Below are positions 41,821-51,955 of a stretch of 64,000 nucleotides of DNA, in pieces (position 1 is the first letter of the stretch; each line of letters opens with the position of its first letter). The notes under the pieces were generated by a model. The model ran no database searches and was not told the DNA's origin. It saw only the letters and a list, made by a program, of their open reading frames with translations. Origin of the DNA: Rhizobium sp. C4 (lineage in GTDB: Bacteria > Pseudomonadota > Alphaproteobacteria > Rhizobiales > Rhizobiaceae); assembly GCF_021026315.1 (NCBI RefSeq), contig NZ_JAJNCX010000005.1, positions 1-64,000 of the forward strand, in the 5' to 3' direction. The translations under genes were made by a program, and so were the position numbers.

Positions 41821-42747
41821 TTAGCCCAGCTTCGCTCCGTTGACAGTCAGGTAGACTGCGTAGAGCGACGTCGTCGCCGTGATGAACAGGCGGTTGCGCT
41901 TGGGGCCGCCGAAGGTGACGTTGGAGACGATTTCGGGAAGCCGGATTTTGCCGATCAGCGTGCCATCCGGATCATAGCAGTGGACACCGTCGCCGGCGCT
42001 CGTCCAGAGCCTTCCGGCACGGTCCAGGCGGAACCCGTCGAAGAGGCCCGTCGCGCAGGTGGCAAAGACGCCGAGATCGGTGAGGGCATTGTTCGGTCCG
42101 ACGGCGAATTTGCGGATGTGGCGCGGCCCGTCCTCCTGATGCGATGCTCCGGTGTCTGCGACATAGAGCAGGCTTTCGTCGGGTGAAAAGGCGATGCCGT
42201 TGGGCATTGCGAAATCATCGAGAACCTTGACGGTTGTGCCCGTCGCCGGGTCGTGCCGGTAGACATGGCAGCCGCCGATTTCTTCGTCTGCCCGCTCGCC
42301 CTCGTAATCGCTCAAGATCCCGTAGCTCGGATCGGTGAACCAGATCGTCCCGTCCGACTTGACCACCGCATCGTTTGGCGAGTTGAACCGCTTGCCCTCG
42401 AAACGGTCCGCCAGAACCGTCACCGAGCCGTCGAATTCGGTTCGCGTCACGCGCCGGGCGAGATGTTCGCAGGTGACGAGCCGGCCGAGATTGTCGACCG
42501 TGTTGCCATTGCAGTTGTTGGACGGCTGGCGGAACGTGCTGACCACGCCGCTCGTCTCGTCGAAGCGCATCATGCGGTTTTCGGGAATGTCGGAGAAGAC
42601 GAGATAACGACCGGCGGCGAACCAGGCAGGTCCTTCGAGCCAGCGGCCCCCGGTCCACAGACGCTCGACCCTGGCATGGCCGACAATGCAATCCCCGAAC
42701 CGCGGATCCAGAATCTCGAACCCCGTCCCTTCGATCTCTCCGGACAT
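41821..42747 (-). CDS. SMP-30/gluconolactonase-family hydrolase
   Basis: The 308-residue protein is a six-bladed beta propeller of the SMP-30/gluconolactonase/LRE family: LEGPAWFAAGRYLVFSDIPE, NNCNGNTVDNLGRLVTCEH, FNSPNDAVVKSDGTIWFTDP and MPNGIAFSPDESLLYVADT include the usual metal ligands Glu, Asn, Asn and Asp. It should open sugar lactones such as gluconolactone. It is divergent from gluconate 5-dehydrogenase and gluconokinase genes, which fits one gluconate pathway. Confidence 0.9.
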   Translation of the reverse strand: MSGEIEGTGFEILDPRFGDCIVGHARVERLWTGGRWLEGPAWFAAGRYLVFSDIPENRMMRFDETSGVVSTFRQPSNNCNGNTVDNLGRLVTCEHLARRVTRTEFDGSVTVLADRFEGKRFNSPNDAVVKSDGTIWFTDPSYGILSDYEGERADEEIGGCHVYRHDPATGTTVKVLDDFAMPNGIAFSPDESLLYVADTGASHQEDGPRHIRKFAVGPNNALTDLGVFATCATGLFDGFRLDRAGRLWTSAGDGVHCYDPDGTLIGKIRLPEIVSNVTFGGPKRNRLFITATTSLYAVYLTVNGAKLG

Positions 42748-42886
42748 GCTATGCCTCCCTGCATAATTCGTTCCACCGATTGACGAAGTGATAGACGGAT
42801 CGGTAACAAAAAGCCATCGTCTGGGCGGGAGTGTTCGCGGCGGGTTCGCGCCTCAGTTCCCCAGATCAATGCCACGGGAGGAAGCC

Positions 42887-43651
42887 ATGTCGGACTTGTT
42901 TGATCTATCCGGGCGCCGCGCGCTGATCACCGGCTCCAGCCAGGGTATCGGTCTGGCACTGGCCGCGGGTCTGGCCCGTCAGGGCGCCTCCGTCGTCATC
43001 AACGGCCGGGATGCCGCCCGCGTGGAAGAGACCTGCCGGAAGCTGACGGAACAGGGCTACCGCGCCGAGCCTGCCGTCTTCGACGTCATCGACAAGCCGT
43101 CAGTGGATGCCGGCATTGAACGGATCGAGCGGGAGCTCGGCCCGATCGATATCCTGATCAACAATGCGGGCATGCAGTATCGCTCGCCGCTCGAGGACTT
43201 CCCGGCGGACAAGTTCGAACTGCTGTTCAAGACGAATGTGACGAGCGTGTTCCTTGTGGGCCAAGCGGTGGCCCGCTTCATGATCGCCCGGGGTGAGGGC
43301 AAGATCATCAACATCGCCTCGGTGCAGAGCGAACTCGCACGCCCCTCGATCGCGCCCTATACGGCGACCAAGGGGGCGGTGAAGAACCTCACCAAGGGCA
43401 TGTGCACGGACTGGGCACGCTACGGCCTGCAGGTGAACGCGATCGCGCCCGGCTATTTCCGCACGCCGCTCAACCAGGCGCTGATGGACAATCCCGACTT
43501 CAATGCCTGGCTTGAAAAGCGCACGCCGGCGGGGCGCTGGGGCGATGTCGAGGAACTGATCGGCGCTGCCGTCTTCCTCGCCTCGAAGGCATCCTCCTTC
43601 GTCAACGGCGAGACGCTGCATGTCGATGGCGGTATCACGGCGAGCCTCTGA
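42887..43651 (+). CDS. SDR oxidoreductase, probable gluconate 5-dehydrogenase
   Basis: The 254-residue short-chain dehydrogenase has the cofactor motif ALITGSSQGIGLAL, NNAGMQYRSPLEDFP and the catalytic YTATKGAVKNLTKGM. These features, with the start LFDLSGRRALITGS, match gluconate 5-dehydrogenases (IdnO type), which interconvert gluconate and 5-ketogluconate. ATG 42887 has an excellent GGGAGGAAG ribosome binding site. The gluconokinase gene follows two bases later. Confidence 0.87.
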   Translation: MSDLFDLSGRRALITGSSQGIGLALAAGLARQGASVVINGRDAARVEETCRKLTEQGYRAEPAVFDVIDKPSVDAGIERIERELGPIDILINNAGMQYRSPLEDFPADKFELLFKTNVTSVFLVGQAVARFMIARGEGKIINIASVQSELARPSIAPYTATKGAVKNLTKGMCTDWARYGLQVNAIAPGYFRTPLNQALMDNPDFNAWLEKRTPAGRWGDVEELIGAAVFLASKASSFVNGETLHVDGGITASL

Positions 43652-43652
43652 G

Positions 43653-44162
43653 ATGGCAGGCTTGCGCATTGTCGTCATGGGTGTGAGCGGCTGCGGCAAG
43701 TCGTCTCTGGGCGAGGCGCTCGCGCATCGTCTGGGCCTGCCCTTCATCGAGGGCGACGCGCTGCATCCGGCGGAAAACGTTGCGAAAATGGCAAGCGGTG
43801 CACCTTTGACCGACGAGGACCGGTGGCCCTGGCTTGCCCGTGTTGGTGAGGCATTGGCGGCGCCTGACGGCGGCGCGGTCGTTTCCTGCTCCTCGCTGAA
43901 GCGGGTCTATCGCGATGTCCTGCGGCGCGAGGCAGGCGAGGGTGTCATCTTCGTCCATCTCCATGGCAGCCGCGAGCTGCTTCTGTCGCGCATGCAGCGC
44001 CGCCCAGGCCATTTCATGCCCGCCTCGCTGCTGGACAGCCAACTCGCGACGCTGGAAACGCCGGGCCCCGACGAGAACGCGATCCCGGTCGACTGCGCCG
44101 AGCCGCTGCATCCGGCGCTGGAACGTGTGGCCGACCTGATTTCCGCGCGTCAGCCGCGCTGA
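43653..44162 (+). CDS. gntK: Gluconokinase
   Basis: The 169-residue P-loop kinase has Walker A MGVSGCGKSSLGEALA, FIEGDALHPAENVAKMASG and LTDEDRWPWL, the gluconokinase signature, plus SRMQRRPGHFMPASLLDSQL. It converts gluconate to 6-phosphogluconate for the Entner-Doudoroff pathway. It forms an operon with the upstream dehydrogenase. Its last 13 bases overlap the end of thiD on the other strand. Confidence 0.95.
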   Translation: MAGLRIVVMGVSGCGKSSLGEALAHRLGLPFIEGDALHPAENVAKMASGAPLTDEDRWPWLARVGEALAAPDGGAVVSCSSLKRVYRDVLRREAGEGVIFVHLHGSRELLLSRMQRRPGHFMPASLLDSQLATLETPGPDENAIPVDCAEPLHPALERVADLISARQPR

Positions 44163-45088
44163 ACCTCCCGAAAGGCCTGGGTCACATAGACCTTCGCCAC
44201 CCGGATCGACGCTTCAAGATCCCGCCCGGCAGCCAGCCCGCAGGCAATCGCCGAGGCCAGCATGCAGCCCGTGCCGCGCAGCGTGCCGGGATAGCGGGGG
44301 CTTTCGAAGGCGAGAGCCGGCAGATCGGGACGGATGAGCAAGTCGCTGCAAATGCCAATGTTTGATGCTGACCTTGGAGCGCGCTGCAAACTCCCGCTTC
44401 TCCCCTTGGGGAGAAGGTGGCCCGAAGGGCCGGATGAGGGGGAAGCCACGCGCTCGGAGCAAGCGGCCCCCTCATCGCCTCGCTTTGCTCGGCACGTCTC
44501 CCCGGGGGTAGAAGGGGGAGATTGCGGCGCTGTCTCAGACCTCAATGCTGTCTCATCCACAGGATCGTTCGCGTGGCCGCCCTTGATCAGGGCGGCGCGG
44601 ATGCCGAGCGCGAGCAGCCTCTCCATGGCCGCGTTTGTGTCCTTCAAACCCGTCAACATCGCCAGTTCCGGCACATTGGGCGTCACCAGATCGCCGCGCG
44701 GCAGCAGGCGCGAAATCATCAGCCGCACGCCCTCCGGTTCCAGCAATGTCCTGCCCGAGGTCGAGGCCAGAACCGGGTCGAGCACGACGGGGAGGTGCGG
44801 ATGCCGCTCCAGCATATCGGCCACCGCCGCGACGATGCCGGCATTGGCGAGCATGCCGATTTTCACCGCGCGGATCTCGCCGCCTTCGAGCGCCGCCTCT
44901 ATCTGCGCCATAACCAGCGCCGGCTCCATGGCCTGAACCGCCGTCACCCGCCGGTTCGATTGCGCAGTCACCGCAGTGATCGCCACGGCGGCCTTGAGGC
45001 CGAACATCGTCACCGTCTCGACATCGCGCGCGATGCCCGCGCCGCCGGAGGAATCCGAACCCGCGACGATGAGGACGCGGGCGCTCAC
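44150..45088 (-). CDS. thiD: Hydroxymethylpyrimidine/phosphomethylpyrimidine kinase ThiD with an in-frame palindrome insertion
   Basis: The 312-residue protein is ThiD, which phosphorylates HMP twice for thiamine synthesis: VLIVAGSDSSGGAGIARDVE, KIGMLANAGIV, LDPVLASTSGRTLL, TPNVPELAMLTG and RGTGCMLASAIACGLAAG are all present. Family members are usually about 265-270 residues. The excess of about 44 residues (roughly 190-233, with SERVASPSSGPSGHLLPKG) is encoded by a RIME-like palindromic repeat at 44391-44520 that keeps the frame. The GTGC active-site loop after the insert is intact, so it may still work. GTG 45088 overlaps the thiE stop. Confidence 0.9.
   Translation of the reverse strand: MSARVLIVAGSDSSGGAGIARDVETVTMFGLKAAVAITAVTAQSNRRVTAVQAMEPALVMAQIEAALEGGEIRAVKIGMLANAGIVAAVADMLERHPHLPVVLDPVLASTSGRTLLEPEGVRLMISRLLPRGDLVTPNVPELAMLTGLKDTNAAMERLLALGIRAALIKGGHANDPVDETALRSETAPQSPPSTPGETCRAKRGDEGAACSERVASPSSGPSGHLLPKGRSGSLQRAPRSASNIGICSDLLIRPDLPALAFESPRYPGTLRGTGCMLASAIACGLAAGRDLEASIRVAKVYVTQAFREVQRG
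44391..44520. repeat. RIME-like palindromic element inside thiD
   Basis: The element is bounded by near-perfect inverted ends (CTCCCGCTTC and GAAGGGGGAG) and contains the internal palindromes CTTCTCCCCTTGGGGAGAAG and GGCCCGAAGGGCC, typical of short repeats scattered between rhizobial genes. Here it lies inside a coding region and is read through in frame. At about 130 bp, target duplication or trimming must account for a multiple of three. Confidence 0.8.
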
Positions 45089-45690
45089 CGCCAGCGTTCC
45101 GTCTTGGCGATCCATTCCCGCGTGCGGGCTTCCGGATCGGAGTTCAGCGTGATGTCGGTGACGACGGCGGCGCTGTCGGCCCCTTGCGCGAAAACGCCGT
45201 CCAGCCGCTCCGGCTTCAACCCGCCGATGCCGACCAGCGGTAGCGCTCCGACCTTGTCCTTCCAGATGCGGATGCGCTCCAGCCCCTGCGGGTCCCATTT
45301 CATCTGTTTGAGGATTGTCGGGTAGATCGGCCCAAGCGCCACATAATCCGGCTTTGCCGCCAGCGCCGTATCAAGCTCTGCCTCGTCATGCGTGGAAAGG
45401 CCAAGTTTCAGCCCGGCGGCGCGAATGGCGGCGACATCGGCCTCGGCCAGGTCCTCCTGTCCGAGATGAACGAAATCGCAGTCCTCCTCGATCGCTGTCC
45501 GCCAGAAGTCATTGATGATCAGCTGGCAGTCATGGACCGTGCAGCTGGCCCTGGCGCGGCGGATATGGGCGCGCAGTGTCTCTTCCGGCTGGTCCTTCAT
45601 GCGCAATTGCACGAGCTTGACGCCAAGCGGGATCAGCCGCTCAATCCAGTCGGCGCTGTCGACGATGAGATAGAAGGGATCGAGTTTCAT
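45085..45690 (-). CDS. thiE: Thiamine phosphate synthase ThiE
   Basis: The 201-residue TIM barrel joins HMP diphosphate and thiazole phosphate. It shows [68 protein letters not shown] and [10 protein letters not shown]. It overlaps thiG upstream and thiD downstream by four bases each, so these genes are translationally coupled in the thiC-O-S-G-E-D set. Confidence 0.95.
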   Translation of the reverse strand: MKLDPFYLIVDSADWIERLIPLGVKLVQLRMKDQPEETLRAHIRRARASCTVHDCQLIINDFWRTAIEEDCDFVHLGQEDLAEADVAAIRAAGLKLGLSTHDEAELDTALAAKPDYVALGPIYPTILKQMKWDPQGLERIRIWKDKVGALPLVGIGGLKPERLDGVFAQGADSAAVVTDITLNSDPEARTREWIAKTERWR

Positions 45691-46460
45691 GCGAAGACCG
45701 CCTTTCCGATGACGGGGGTGGAGGGCACGGCCATGTCGCGCGGCTCCAGCAGTCCGGCGTGGTAGCCTGCATGGCCGGCCTCGAGGGCGGCGGCGAAGGC
45801 GCGGGCCATGGCGACGGGGTCGGCAGCGCCCGCAACGGCGGTGTTGAGGAGCACGGCGTCATAGCCAAGCTCCATCGCCTCAGCGGCATGCGACGGCCGG
45901 CCCAGCCCGGCATCGATGATCAGCGGCACATCGGGGAAATGCGCCCGCATGGAGACAAGGGCTGCCGGATCGACCAGCCCGCGCGCCGAGCCGATGGGCG
46001 AGGCCCAGGGCATGAGCACGCGGCAACCGGCCTCCAGCAGCTTTTCGGCAACGACCAGATCGGCGGTCGTATAGGGGAAGACCTGGAACCCGTCAGCGCA
46101 AAGCTCCCGCGCGGCCTCGACCAGCGCGAAGACATCCGGCTGCAACGTGTCGTGATGGCCGATCACCTCCAGCTTCACCCAGTCGGTGGCAAAGAGATCG
46201 CGCGCCATCCGGGCCGTCAGCACGGCCTCCTTTGCCGTGTGGCAGCCGGCCGTGTTGGGCAGGACATGGACGCCAAGCCCCTTGATGACCTCGAAAAACT
46301 GCCCGCCGCGCCCGCCGCCGGCCGTCTCGCGGCGCAGCGACACGGTGACGATTTGCGTGCCCGAGGCGCGGATTGCCGCTTCCATGATCGCCGGCGAGGG
46401 GTAGCGCGCCGTGCCGAGCAGCAGTCGGGAGGTGAGCGTGGTGTCGTAGAGTGTCAGCAT
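45687..46460 (-). CDS. thiG: Thiazole synthase ThiG
   Basis: The 257-residue protein forms the thiazole ring from deoxyxylulose phosphate, ThiS thiocarboxylate and the ThiO product. It has [13 protein letters not shown], the substrate-binding [16 protein letters not shown] (Schiff-base Lys) and [13 protein letters not shown], with [23 protein letters not shown] 46460 is used; the extension to 46505 lies over thiS. The gene follows thiS by one base. Confidence 0.95.
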   Translation of the reverse strand: MLTLYDTTLTSRLLLGTARYPSPAIMEAAIRASGTQIVTVSLRRETAGGGRGGQFFEVIKGLGVHVLPNTAGCHTAKEAVLTARMARDLFATDWVKLEVIGHHDTLQPDVFALVEAARELCADGFQVFPYTTADLVVAEKLLEAGCRVLMPWASPIGSARGLVDPAALVSMRAHFPDVPLIIDAGLGRPSHAAEAMELGYDAVLLNTAVAGAADPVAMARAFAAALEAGHAGYHAGLLEPRDMAVPSTPVIGKAVFA

Positions 46461-46461
46461 G

Positions 46462-46659
46462 TCAGCCTCCCTGTTTCGGCGCGAGGATTTCGATGCGGTC
46501 GCCATCGGCGAGCGTTACCTGCTCGCGTTCGGTGCGCGGCACGAGATCGCCATTGACGGCAGTCGCCAGCCAGTCGCCCTCATAGTCGAGGGCGGTGAGA
46601 AGGGCCGAGAGCGTGCCGGCTTCGATCTCCTGCTGTTCGCCATTGATGATGAGTTTCAT
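46462..46659 (-). CDS. thiS: Sulfur carrier protein ThiS
   Basis: This 65-residue ubiquitin-like protein ends in the required Gly-Gly (LAPKQGG), which is adenylated and thiocarboxylated to deliver sulfur to thiazole. The start [15 protein letters not shown] and the middle [10 protein letters not shown] are typical. It overlaps thiO by four bases. No thiF is seen in this window. Confidence 0.95.
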   Translation of the reverse strand: MKLIINGEQQEIEAGTLSALLTALDYEGDWLATAVNGDLVPRTEREQVTLADGDRIEILAPKQGG

Positions 46660-47624
46660 GCGATTGCACTCCTTCGTTGCGGCTCCGCCTGAAGCCGGTC
46701 TGCCAGTTCTTCGGCAAGCGCGGGGGCCATCAGGAAGCCGTGGCGGTACAGGCCGTTGATGGAAAGATGCCGGCCGGAGCCGGCAAGGCGCGGGATATTG
46801 TCGGCATAGGCCGGGCGGATGCCGGTGCCGGTTTCGATCACCTCCGCCTCGCCAAAGGCGGGGTGGAGCGCATAGGCGGCGTTGAGCAATTCCATCAGCG
46901 AGCGGGCGGAGACCGGCCCGTCATGCTCGCTTTCGATCATCGTCGCGCCCACCATGAAGCGCCCGTTGTCGCGCGGCACGACGTAAAGCGGGATGCGCGG
47001 ATGCAACAGCCGGACGGGGCGGGAGAGGGCGATTTCGTAGGTTTTCAGATAGAGCATCTCGCCACGCACGCCGCGAAGCCCCGATCCGCGCTTAATCGCG
47101 GAACGGCCGGTGCAGTCGATGATCCGGGCAAAGTCGCCTTCGTCGGCTTGCGCGACGAGCCGTACGCCCATGCGGAGCATTGCATCCGCGAGCCCGGCAA
47201 GCGCCGCACGCGGATCAAGATGCGCCTCATCGGCAAAGAAGAGCCCGCGCCGGAAGCGTCCGGCCAGTGCCGGTTCGAGTTCGGCAATCGCTGCCTCGTC
47301 CAGCCATTGATGTCGCGTCGTCCGGCGGGCGAAGCGTTCCAGCTCGCTCTGATCGCGGGCGGGGGCAACGACAAGCGTTCCCTTGCGTTCGACCAGACCC
47401 GGCAGCACCTCGTCCCACCAGCCGATGGCCTCGATGCCCGCCTCGATCACGACCTGCGGGGCCGTCTCCCCCTCGCACCAGGGCGCCAGCATTCCGCCGG
47501 CGTAATGGGATGCACCCATGCCGGGGGCATTGGGGTCTAGGAGGGTCACAGAGTAGCCTCTTCGTGTGAGGGCAAAGGCGGCGGTGAGGCCGGCAACGCC
47601 TGCGCCTTTGATGAGGATGTTCAT
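46656..47624 (-). CDS. thiO: Glycine oxidase ThiO
   Basis: The 322-residue FAD enzyme oxidises glycine to the imine used for thiazole formation. It has the dinucleotide motif MNILIKGAGVAGLTAAFAL, RGVRGEMLYLKTYEI, YVVPRDNGRFMVGATMIESE and the late NGLYRHGFLMAPALAEELAD. ATG 47624 has GGAGGGCAG upstream and is preferred to the ORF start at 47657. It is separated from thiC by about 540 bases of repeat sequence. Confidence 0.94.
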   Translation of the reverse strand: MNILIKGAGVAGLTAAFALTRRGYSVTLLDPNAPGMGASHYAGGMLAPWCEGETAPQVVIEAGIEAIGWWDEVLPGLVERKGTLVVAPARDQSELERFARRTTRHQWLDEAAIAELEPALAGRFRRGLFFADEAHLDPRAALAGLADAMLRMGVRLVAQADEGDFARIIDCTGRSAIKRGSGLRGVRGEMLYLKTYEIALSRPVRLLHPRIPLYVVPRDNGRFMVGATMIESEHDGPVSARSLMELLNAAYALHPAFGEAEVIETGTGIRPAYADNIPRLAGSGRHLSINGLYRHGFLMAPALAEELADRLQAEPQRRSAIA

Positions 47625-47657
47625 GGCACTGCCCTCCTTGTGAAAGACCGCGCGCAC

Positions 47658-48168
47658 CCATTCTCTCCGTCATGCCGGACTTGATCCGGCATCCAGCCAG
47701 CCCGCGTCGGCGAGCTGAAAGACCCTTTCAGGACAGGGAAGTCCTCTCGCGCGATGGAGATCGCGCGGCCGGGATGACGGAAGAGGGGGTGGGCGATCGT
47801 GGTACCCCCCTCTGGCCTGCCGGCCATCTCCCCCGCAAGGGGGGAGATTGATCCGGAGCGGTCGTCGCGTTTCCATTTTCCCGTCTGCAATCGCTGCGCC
47901 ACCATGGGGCGAGCGATCGTCTCTTGCCGATCTCCCCCCATGCGGGGGAGATGCCCGGCAGGGCAGAGGGGGGTATGCCCCGTGCGGAAACGTCGGAGCA
48001 AGGATCGCCCCTCCCCAACCCTCCCCACAAGGGGGAGGGAGAGTGACCGTTGTGCCTCAATCCCTGATGCAACGCCGAGGGCGAGGCGCGGCCGTGCCTT
48101 TGTCCGTCTCCCCCCTTGTGGGGGAGATGGCGGCAGCCAGAGGGGGAGTTGCCCCAAGCCCATCCCGC
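47658..48168. repeat. Cluster of palindromic repeats between thiO and thiC
   Basis: About 510 bases contain no supported gene but at least four repeat motifs. A GCCGGACTTGATCCGGC palindrome near 47674-47690 pairs with a later CCGGGATGACGG part. RIME-like units (CTCCCCCGCAAGGGGGGAG type) lie near 47800-47860, in inverted form near 47928-47982, and again near 48003-48045 and 48095-48150. Similar units occur at 51640-51787 and inside thiD. They may fold in the thi transcript and alter downstream expression. Confidence 0.75.
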
Positions 48169-50200
<2,032 letters not shown>

Positions 50201-50320
50201 TGTTAGGGTGCTTCGACGGAATGCGTCAAGCCGGTTTGACGGGCGGTCGGGTGAGGGCGCTTGCATGGGAGGTCGGGGCGGCCTATTTTAAGGGCTCGAA
50301 ACGAAGCGCGGAGCTTTCCC

Positions 50321-50554
50321 ATGAGCATCATCGTGACGGACAAGGGACAGGTGACAATCCCCAAGGATGTGCTCGACCAGCTCGGCGTCGGTCCCGGCAG
50401 CGAGGTCGATTTCCGGCGTCATGCCGATGGCACGATCGAGCTTGTGGGGGATGGGGAGAAGAAAATTCCGAGCCGGTTTCGGGATTTACTCGGACATGCT
50501 GGTCCGGGGCCAAGCACCGACGAAATCATGGAAATGACACGCGGTGAAACGTGA
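50321..50554 (+). CDS. AbrB/MazE-type antitoxin
   Basis: The 77-residue protein starts with a swapped-hairpin AbrB fold (MSIIVTDKGQVTIPKDVLDQ, LGVGPGSEVDFR) and ends with a flexible part (GPGPSTDEIMEMTRG) that should wrap around the toxin. ATG 50321 is the start; the in-frame ATG at 50261 adds no domain. Its end overlaps the toxin start by four bases, the normal antitoxin-first order. Confidence 0.88.
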   Translation: MSIIVTDKGQVTIPKDVLDQLGVGPGSEVDFRRHADGTIELVGDGEKKIPSRFRDLLGHAGPGPSTDEIMEMTRGET

Positions 50555-50955
50555 TCCTCGTCGACACGAATGTCTTGCTGGATGTCGCGACCCGTGACGA
50601 GCGCTGGGCGTTGTGGTCGCTCTCGAAACTCGCCGCCGCTGCGGATGCCGGTCCCGTTTTGATCAATGACATCGTCTACGCGGAACTGGCGGTCCGCTAT
50701 GGGCGGATCGAAGACGTTGACGATTTTATCGCCAGAGCAGGCCTCGAGCTTCGCTCGATCCCCAAGCCCGCCCTGTTTCTGGCCGCCAAGGCCTTCGTAG
50801 CATATCGCAAGCGTGGTGGCACGCGAACGGGGGTGCTTTCCGATTTCTTCATCGGCGCTCACGCTGCGGTTGAGGGCTTTTCTCTGCTGACCCGCGATGC
50901 CCGACGCTATCGCACGTATTTTCCGGATGTTTCGCTGGTAACGCCTGAAGGGTAG
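50551..50955 (+). CDS. vapC: PIN-domain ribonuclease toxin VapC
   Basis: The 134-residue protein has the PIN-domain acidic residues in MILVDTNVLLDVA (Asp5), INDIVYAELA (Glu) and GVLSDFFIGAHA (Asp) and the late LLTRDARRYRTYFP. VapC toxins cut specific RNAs when freed from the antitoxin. It starts with GTG 50551 overlapping the antitoxin stop, which keeps toxin output below antitoxin. Confidence 0.92.
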   Translation: MILVDTNVLLDVATRDERWALWSLSKLAAAADAGPVLINDIVYAELAVRYGRIEDVDDFIARAGLELRSIPKPALFLAAKAFVAYRKRGGTRTGVLSDFFIGAHAAVEGFSLLTRDARRYRTYFPDVSLVTPEG

Positions 50956-51500
50956 GCGTGCCGCGCATGCCTCCTGAAGGTTTGGTGTGAGACGTCCGGG
51001 GCCGCACACTTCCGAAGAAAAATTTCATCCCACAATTTCCCCGCCTCCGAATTTCCCCCTTATCCTACACCCCTCCTGCCACCGGATGGGTCAGCGACGA
51101 CTGGCTCAGGCGGGAGGAGAGCCTGGTGATGTTCCCCGTAACGTGCGGAGGATGTCATCAGGGGACGCGGGCGGCGATGGACCTGACACGTCTATCGAAA
51201 CGACTCCCCCGATGGGCCGCGAATGGCTCGGCGGCTTGGCTGCGCCAAAGAACCTGTCTGCCTCCGCAGACGGCTTAGCGAGGCGGCCCGCGTTTGAGGA
51301 TCAGGGTCGGATGAGGCCCTGCCTTGCAGATCTCGACGGGTCGCGCTGGCGCTCCGCCGTATTTTTAAACTACCCATCAGGGCGGCGCGTCAGCGTGGCT
51401 CTCCGGAAGTTTGCGCCCAAAGATAGGGGCAAGAGCGATAGACCGGAGGATAACTCGGGGAAGGTTTTTCCCGGGGCTTTTTGCGTGCCTAAAATTGAGA
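50956..51500 (+). other. Gene-free interval with several perfect hairpins (candidate structured RNA)
   Basis: No coding region is supported. Between about 51100 and 51330 there are clustered short perfect hairpins on one strand: CAGGC/GCCTG (51107-51125), TTGGC/GCCAA with a three-base loop (51236-51248), GTCTGC/GCAGAC with a four-base loop (51256-51271) and CAGGG/CCCTG (51302-51321). A terminator-like GGGAA/TTCCC stem followed by a T run lies near 51458-51482. It does not match RNase P RNA, tmRNA, 6S RNA or a tRNA as far as I can tell. Either strand could be transcribed. Confidence 0.35.
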
Positions 51501-51622
51501 CCTCACCCTGAGGTGCCTGCGCAAAGCGCAGGCCTCGAAGGGTCCCAGCCACACACTCCGGGTCCCGTGCCACAAGCGCATCCTTCGAGGCCGCCCTGCG
51601 GGCGGCACCTCAGGATGAGGGT
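51501..51622. repeat. 122-bp imperfect palindromic repeat, copy 1
   Basis: Begins CCTCACCCTGAGGTGCCTGC and ends with its inverted counterpart GGCACCTCAGGATGAGGGT. GCGCAAAGCGC and GCCGCCCTGCGGGCGGC form internal hairpins. A nearly identical copy starts exactly 300 bases later. Confidence 0.88.
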
Positions 51623-51639
51623 GGAGCAAGCGGCACGAC

Positions 51640-51787
51640 GCCAATCTCCCCCCTTGCGGGGAAGATGTCAGCGAAGCTGACAGAGGGGGGTGCCACAGGC
51701 GAGAACGTAGATGGAAGCAGAATATGACGCACCATACCCCCCTCTGCCCTGCCGGGCATCTCCCCCGCAAGGGGGGAGATTGGGTGT
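51640..51787. repeat. RIME-like palindromic element
   Basis: Starts CCAATCTCCCCCCTTGCGGG and ends with the inverted form AAGGGGGGAGATTGG, with internal GTCAGCGAAGCTGAC and inverted ACCCCCCTCTGCCCTGCC/GACAGAGGGGGG segments. The same type occurs between thiO and thiC. It lies between two copies of a different repeat. Confidence 0.8.
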
Positions 51788-51800
51788 GGCACTCGTCCCA

Positions 51801-51923
51801 CCTCACCCTGAGGTGCCTGCGCAAAGCGCAGGCCTCGAAGGGTCAAAGCCACACGCTCAAGGGCCCCGCGCCACAAGCGCATCCTTCGAGGCCGCCCTGC
51901 GGGCGGCACCTCAGGATCAGGGG
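51801..51923. repeat. 122-bp imperfect palindromic repeat, copy 2
   Basis: Same sequence family and orientation as 51501-51622, differing mainly in the central spacer (CAAAGCCACACGCTCAAGGG in place of the copy-1 version). It ends about 30 bases before the FAH-family gene stop. Confidence 0.88.
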
Positions 51924-51955
51924 GGGCGAGGGGCACGTTGCCGGAAATGTGCCGC

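Noticed and set aside
44150-45088. thiD as a pseudogene.
   Set aside because: The insertion keeps the reading frame and the active-site loop remains, so it is kept as a probable functional gene.
51060-51482. RNase P RNA, tmRNA or 6S RNA in the gene-free interval.
   Set aside because: The conserved cores of these RNAs (for example the GAGGAAAGUCC segment of RNase P RNA or a tmRNA tag frame) are not found on either strand by eye.
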